Part shown: positions 61,731 to 64,000 of the stretch, in pieces
Layout: every line of letters starts with the position of its first letter
How positions within the stretch are numbered: position 1 is the first letter of the stretch
DNA from: CAVXHQ01 sp963789535
GTDB lineage: Bacteria > Pseudomonadota > Alphaproteobacteria > Rhodobacterales > Rhodobacteraceae
Assembly: GCA_963789535.1 (NCBI GenBank)
Contig: CAWBKU010000003.1
Location: 360,251 to 424,250 of the forward strand
DNA length: 64,000 nt
Reading direction: 5' to 3'
Translations under genes and position numbers: made by a program
The notes under the pieces: generated by a model
Told to the model about the DNA's origin: nothing
Database searches by the model: none
The model's input: the letters and a program-made list of their open reading frames with translations, nothing else

Positions 61731-62189
61731 ATGCGACCGCCCTATTCCTTTCGCGACGATCCGGATGTGCCCGCCTTCGACGCCACCGTGCCGGTCGCGG
61801 TGATGGATGCCGAATGTGCGATCTGTAGCTGGGGGGCGCGAATGATCCACCGCCTCGACCGCAGCGGCACGGTGCGGATCTGCCCGGTGCAGACACCGCT
61901 CGGCGGGGCGCTGATGCGGCACTACGGCCTCGATCCGGCCGATCCGGCATCGTGGCTGTTCATCGACGCCGGGGTCGCGCATGTCGATTTCGACGCGGTG
62001 ATCCACGCCGGGCGCCGGTTCGGCGGCGTCGGCCACCTGACGGCCGGTCTGAGGATCCTTCCCAAACCCGTTCGCGACTGGCTCTATCGGCGGCTTGCGC
62101 GCAACCGCTATGCGGTGTTTGGTCGGGGCGACATGTGTGCCCTGCCCGACCCGGCGTTCCGGCGACGGTTGATGGGTGGCGGTCGATGA
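61731..62189 (+). CDS. DCC family (DUF393) thiol-disulfide oxidoreductase-like protein
   Basis: A 152-residue protein with the DCC motif DAECAICSWGARMIHRLDR (DxxCxxC at about 27-33), RICPVQTPLGGALMRHYGLDP and a C-terminal GHLTAGLRILPKPVRDWLYRRLARNRY. The CxxC suggests a thioredoxin-like redox function, but the family is uncharacterised. The frame is open far upstream through the 15-bp repeats; ATG 61731 is chosen for family length. It lies 1 bp before the DUF4166 gene. Confidence 0.78.
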   Translation: MRPPYSFRDDPDVPAFDATVPVAVMDAECAICSWGARMIHRLDRSGTVRICPVQTPLGGALMRHYGLDPADPASWLFIDAGVAHVDFDAVIHAGRRFGGVGHLTAGLRILPKPVRDWLYRRLARNRYAVFGRGDMCALPDPAFRRRLMGGGR

Positions 62190-62190
62190 G

Positions 62191-63822
62191 ATGAAGGTTC
62201 TGATCGTCGGCGGCTACGGCGTCTTCGGCGCCCGCCTCGCCCGCCTGCTGGTGCGCGACGGACACGGCGTCACCATCGCCGGCCGAAACCTGACAGCAGC
62301 AGAGGCCATGGCCCGCGACGTCGGCTGCTCGGCCCGGCAATTCGACCGGGCGGGCGACCTGTCGGCCCTGTGCGCCTATCAGGTCGTCGTCGACGCGGCA
62401 GGACCATTCCACGGCTACGGCCCCGACCCTTACCGCCTTGCCCGCGCGGCGATCGGAGCGGGTGTGCACTATCTCGACCTTGCCGACGACGCGACCTTTT
62501 GCGCGGGCATCGCCGCGCTGAACGCGGCTGCTCTGACGGCGGGGGTCTGTGTCCTGTCGGGCCTGTCGACCGTTCCCGCGATCTCGTCCGCTGCGGTCGC
62601 GGCACTCGCGGGCGCGGACCCCGTGCGCGTCATCGACACCGCCATCCTGCCCGGCAACCGAAGTCCGCGCGGCCTCTCGGTGATGCAGTCGATTCTGACG
62701 CAGGCGGGGCGCCCGCTGCCGGTGTGGCGCGGCAACCGGTGGGGGGCGGTGCCCGGCTGGTCGGATCCGGCGCGCTATACCCTGCCCGGCGGCCTCGTCC
62801 GGCAGGGTTGGCGGATCGAGGTGCCCGACACGCGCCTGTTCCCGGCTTATTTCGGCGCCGAGACGGTGGATTTCCGCGCGGGCCTCGAACTCTGGCCGAT
62901 GCGCTACGGCCTTGCCCTCTTTGCCCTTTTCCGGCGCGGGGTGCCGATGCCGGTGACGCTGCGGACGACAAAGGTGTTCCGGGCGCTGGCGGACCTGCTT
63001 GCGCGCCTGGGCAGCGGGCGGGGCGGCATGTCGGTGATGGTCCACACGGCGGGCGAGCGGCGGTTCTGGCGCCTGCTGGCCGCGGACGGCGACGGCCCCT
63101 TCGTCCCCGCCGTCGCCGCCCGTGCCCTTCTGCGGCGCGCCGAACTCCCGGCCGGTGCGGGGCCCGCCCTGTGCGTGGTGTCACTGGCCGAGGCCGAAGC
63201 CGCGATGGCCGACCTCGCCATCGTGACCGAACGACATACCGAACCCGCCATGCCCGCCTTTGCCCGCGTGCTCGGCCCCGCCTTCGACACGCTGCCCGAG
63301 GCGATCCGCCGGACCCATATGACGGCAGGTCTCAGCCGGTGGACAGGTCGCGCCGACATCCTCCGCGGATCCGGCCTCTGGTCACGCCTTCTCGGCACGC
63401 TGTTCGGCTTTCCGCAGGCCGGAACCGGGATCGACGTCGAAGTGACGAAGACCGTCACGCGGCATGGCGAAAACTGGATCCGGCGTTTCGGCACCCGCCG
63501 TTTCCGGTCACATCTGGCCGCGTCGGCGCGGGGCATGACCGAGAGGTTCGGCCCCTTCACCTTCGACCTCGACCTGACCGTGAAGGACGCGGCCCTGCAC
63601 TACCCGGTACGCGCCGGACGTGTCGGCCCCGTGCCCCTTCCGGGGTGGCTCCTGCCGCGGGCCGAGGCGCGCGAGATCGTCATCGACGGCATCTTCCACT
63701 TCGACGTGGCACTTCATGCACCACTCACCGGCGCGCTGATCGTCCACTATCGGGGTCGGCTCGCCGCCGCGCCCCGGGGCGATGCTGACGCGGCAAGGGT
63801 CGAAGGGGCTGGCGGACCGTAG
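62191..63822 (+). CDS. Saccharopine-dehydrogenase-like/DUF4166 fusion protein
   Basis: A 543-residue two-domain protein. The N-terminal Rossmann domain (1-~340) begins MKVLIVGGYGVFGARLARLL, followed by VVVDAAGPFHGYG and YLDLADDATFCAGI. The C-terminal DUF4166 domain (about 355-530) has FARVLGPAFDTLPEAIRRTH, GENWIRRFGTRRFRS and IDGIFHFDVALHAPLTGALIVHYRG. Function unknown; DCC plus DUF4166 neighbours recur in proteobacteria in my recollection. The last codons and the TAG stop (63820-63822) fall within a tRNA-Arg 3' fragment on the opposite strand, so the original C terminus may have been changed. Confidence 0.8.
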   Translation: MKVLIVGGYGVFGARLARLLVRDGHGVTIAGRNLTAAEAMARDVGCSARQFDRAGDLSALCAYQVVVDAAGPFHGYGPDPYRLARAAIGAGVHYLDLADDATFCAGIAALNAAALTAGVCVLSGLSTVPAISSAAVAALAGADPVRVIDTAILPGNRSPRGLSVMQSILTQAGRPLPVWRGNRWGAVPGWSDPARYTLPGGLVRQGWRIEVPDTRLFPAYFGAETVDFRAGLELWPMRYGLALFALFRRGVPMPVTLRTTKVFRALADLLARLGSGRGGMSVMVHTAGERRFWRLLAADGDGPFVPAVAARALLRRAELPAGAGPALCVVSLAEAEAAMADLAIVTERHTEPAMPAFARVLGPAFDTLPEAIRRTHMTAGLSRWTGRADILRGSGLWSRLLGTLFGFPQAGTGIDVEVTKTVTRHGENWIRRFGTRRFRSHLAASARGMTERFGPFTFDLDLTVKDAALHYPVRAGRVGPVPLPGWLLPRAEAREIVIDGIFHFDVALHAPLTGALIVHYRGRLAAAPRGDADAARVEGAGGP

Positions 63823-63854
63823 AGGATTCGAACCTCTGACCTCTGCCTTCGGAG
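63810..63854 (-). other. tRNA-Arg(CCG) 3'-half fragment, probable attachment site
   Basis: Read on the minus strand, 63854 to 63810 gives CTCCGAAGGCAGAGGTCAGA, then GGTTCGAATCCTCT and ACGGTCCGCCA. This is the anticodon loop (anticodon CCG), 3' anticodon stem, T arm and CCA end of a tRNA-Arg. The D arm and 5' acceptor half expected at 63855-63890 are absent. Such 3' halves are the usual crossover sites left at the end of an integrated island. Confidence 0.75.
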
Positions 63855-63870
63855 CTGGCCTAATGGCCTT

Positions 63871-63961
63871 TCCGAAATGTACGATAGAGCCCGCCAGAGC
63901 CAGATAACCATCAGAATTATATAGACATTCCGAAACGCCGCTCCGAAAGCTCTATCCGAAA
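63871..63961 (+). repeat. Four TCCGAAA repeats next to the tRNA fragment
   Basis: TCCGAAA occurs at 63871, 63929, 63942 and 63955, in an otherwise AT-richer stretch. The core resembles the tRNA anticodon-loop sequence CTCCGAA at the adjacent att fragment. They could be integrase arm- or core-type binding sites. No gene is seen from 63855 to 64000. Confidence 0.5.
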
Positions 63962-64000
63962 ATACGCCTTGTTTTCCGTCCGCGTGCTTGCGTGGTGCTT

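Noticed and set aside
61440..62036. Minus-strand protein with RHLFG/RHLFW pentapeptide repeats
   Set aside because: The repeats follow from the 15-bp DNA repeat and the remainder is an antisense shadow of the DCC gene; not a real pentapeptide-repeat protein.
63810..63900. Complete tRNA-Arg gene on the minus strand
   Set aside because: The 3' half is clear but no D arm or 5' acceptor strand complementary to GGTCCG can be found in the adjoining 60 bp.

Overview
The window is GC-rich, densely packed alphaproteobacterial chromosome, most probably from a member of the Rhodobacterales (Rhodobacteraceae/Paracoccaceae). This rests on gene content: ChpT beside a DUF3553 protein, an olsBA ornithine-lipid pair, a ribosomal protein L21 with a long C-terminal helix-hairpin-helix tail, adjacent heme A synthase and M32 carboxypeptidase genes, and many solute-binding-protein transporters. 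Species-level assignment is not possible from the sequence alone.

Layout. 0-5.9 kb: end of a FadL-like porin, a DMT exporter, a P-loop ATPase, metA (acetyl-CoA type), an alpha/beta hydrolase, PPK2 and a TetR regulator. 5.8-7 kb: a lower-GC patch with a tiny ORF and a decayed Fic/Doc toxin. 7-10.5 kb: a polyamine-type ABC transporter without a binding protein, and a regulator remnant. 10.8-27.4 kb: conserved housekeeping block (rpsI-rplM, thioesterase, enoyl-CoA hydratase, M32 peptidase, ctaA, trmJ, TfoX-like, ThiE-like, olsBA, DUF3553, chpT, proA-proB-obgE, GNAT, rpmA-rplU, lipoprotein, DUF2059). 27.6-31.6 kb: tRNA-Ser(CGA) followed by an integrase gene broken by IS66, IS3 and IS5 material, ending in a chimeric ORF that joins an AAA-ATPase-like N terminus to an aldehyde dehydrogenase C terminus.

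32.5-38.9 kb: a saccharopine-dehydrogenase-like gene, then a probable iron-acquisition operon on the minus strand (imelysin, di-heme peroxidase-like protein, second imelysin, DUF1513). 39-48 kb: FAD amine oxidase, RpiR regulator, a dipeptide/nickel-family ABC importer and an M81 (MlrC) peptidase, which look like one peptide- or amine-scavenging locus. 48-57 kb: a sugar-type ABC importer, TIM-barrel isomerase, Rieske ferredoxin and two di-iron hydroxylase/desaturase-family enzymes under a LacI regulator. It resembles the rhizopine moc pathway in its MocC-, MocD- and MocE-like parts but has an extra di-iron enzyme, and is the best candidate here for an undescribed catabolic system. 57-61.2 kb: an AfuA/FbpA-type ABC importer. 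61.5-63.8 kb: a 15-bp minisatellite, a DCC (DUF393) protein and a DUF4166 dehydrogenase whose stop codon lies inside a tRNA-Arg 3' fragment. This fragment is probably an attachment site, with a lower-GC island starting at the right edge.

About a dozen otherwise intact genes carry single-base frameshifts, concentrated at 7-14 kb and 38-48 kb. Several sit in short homopolymers, so sequencing error is as likely as real decay; I list these genes as pseudogenes but describe the function of the restored reading frame.
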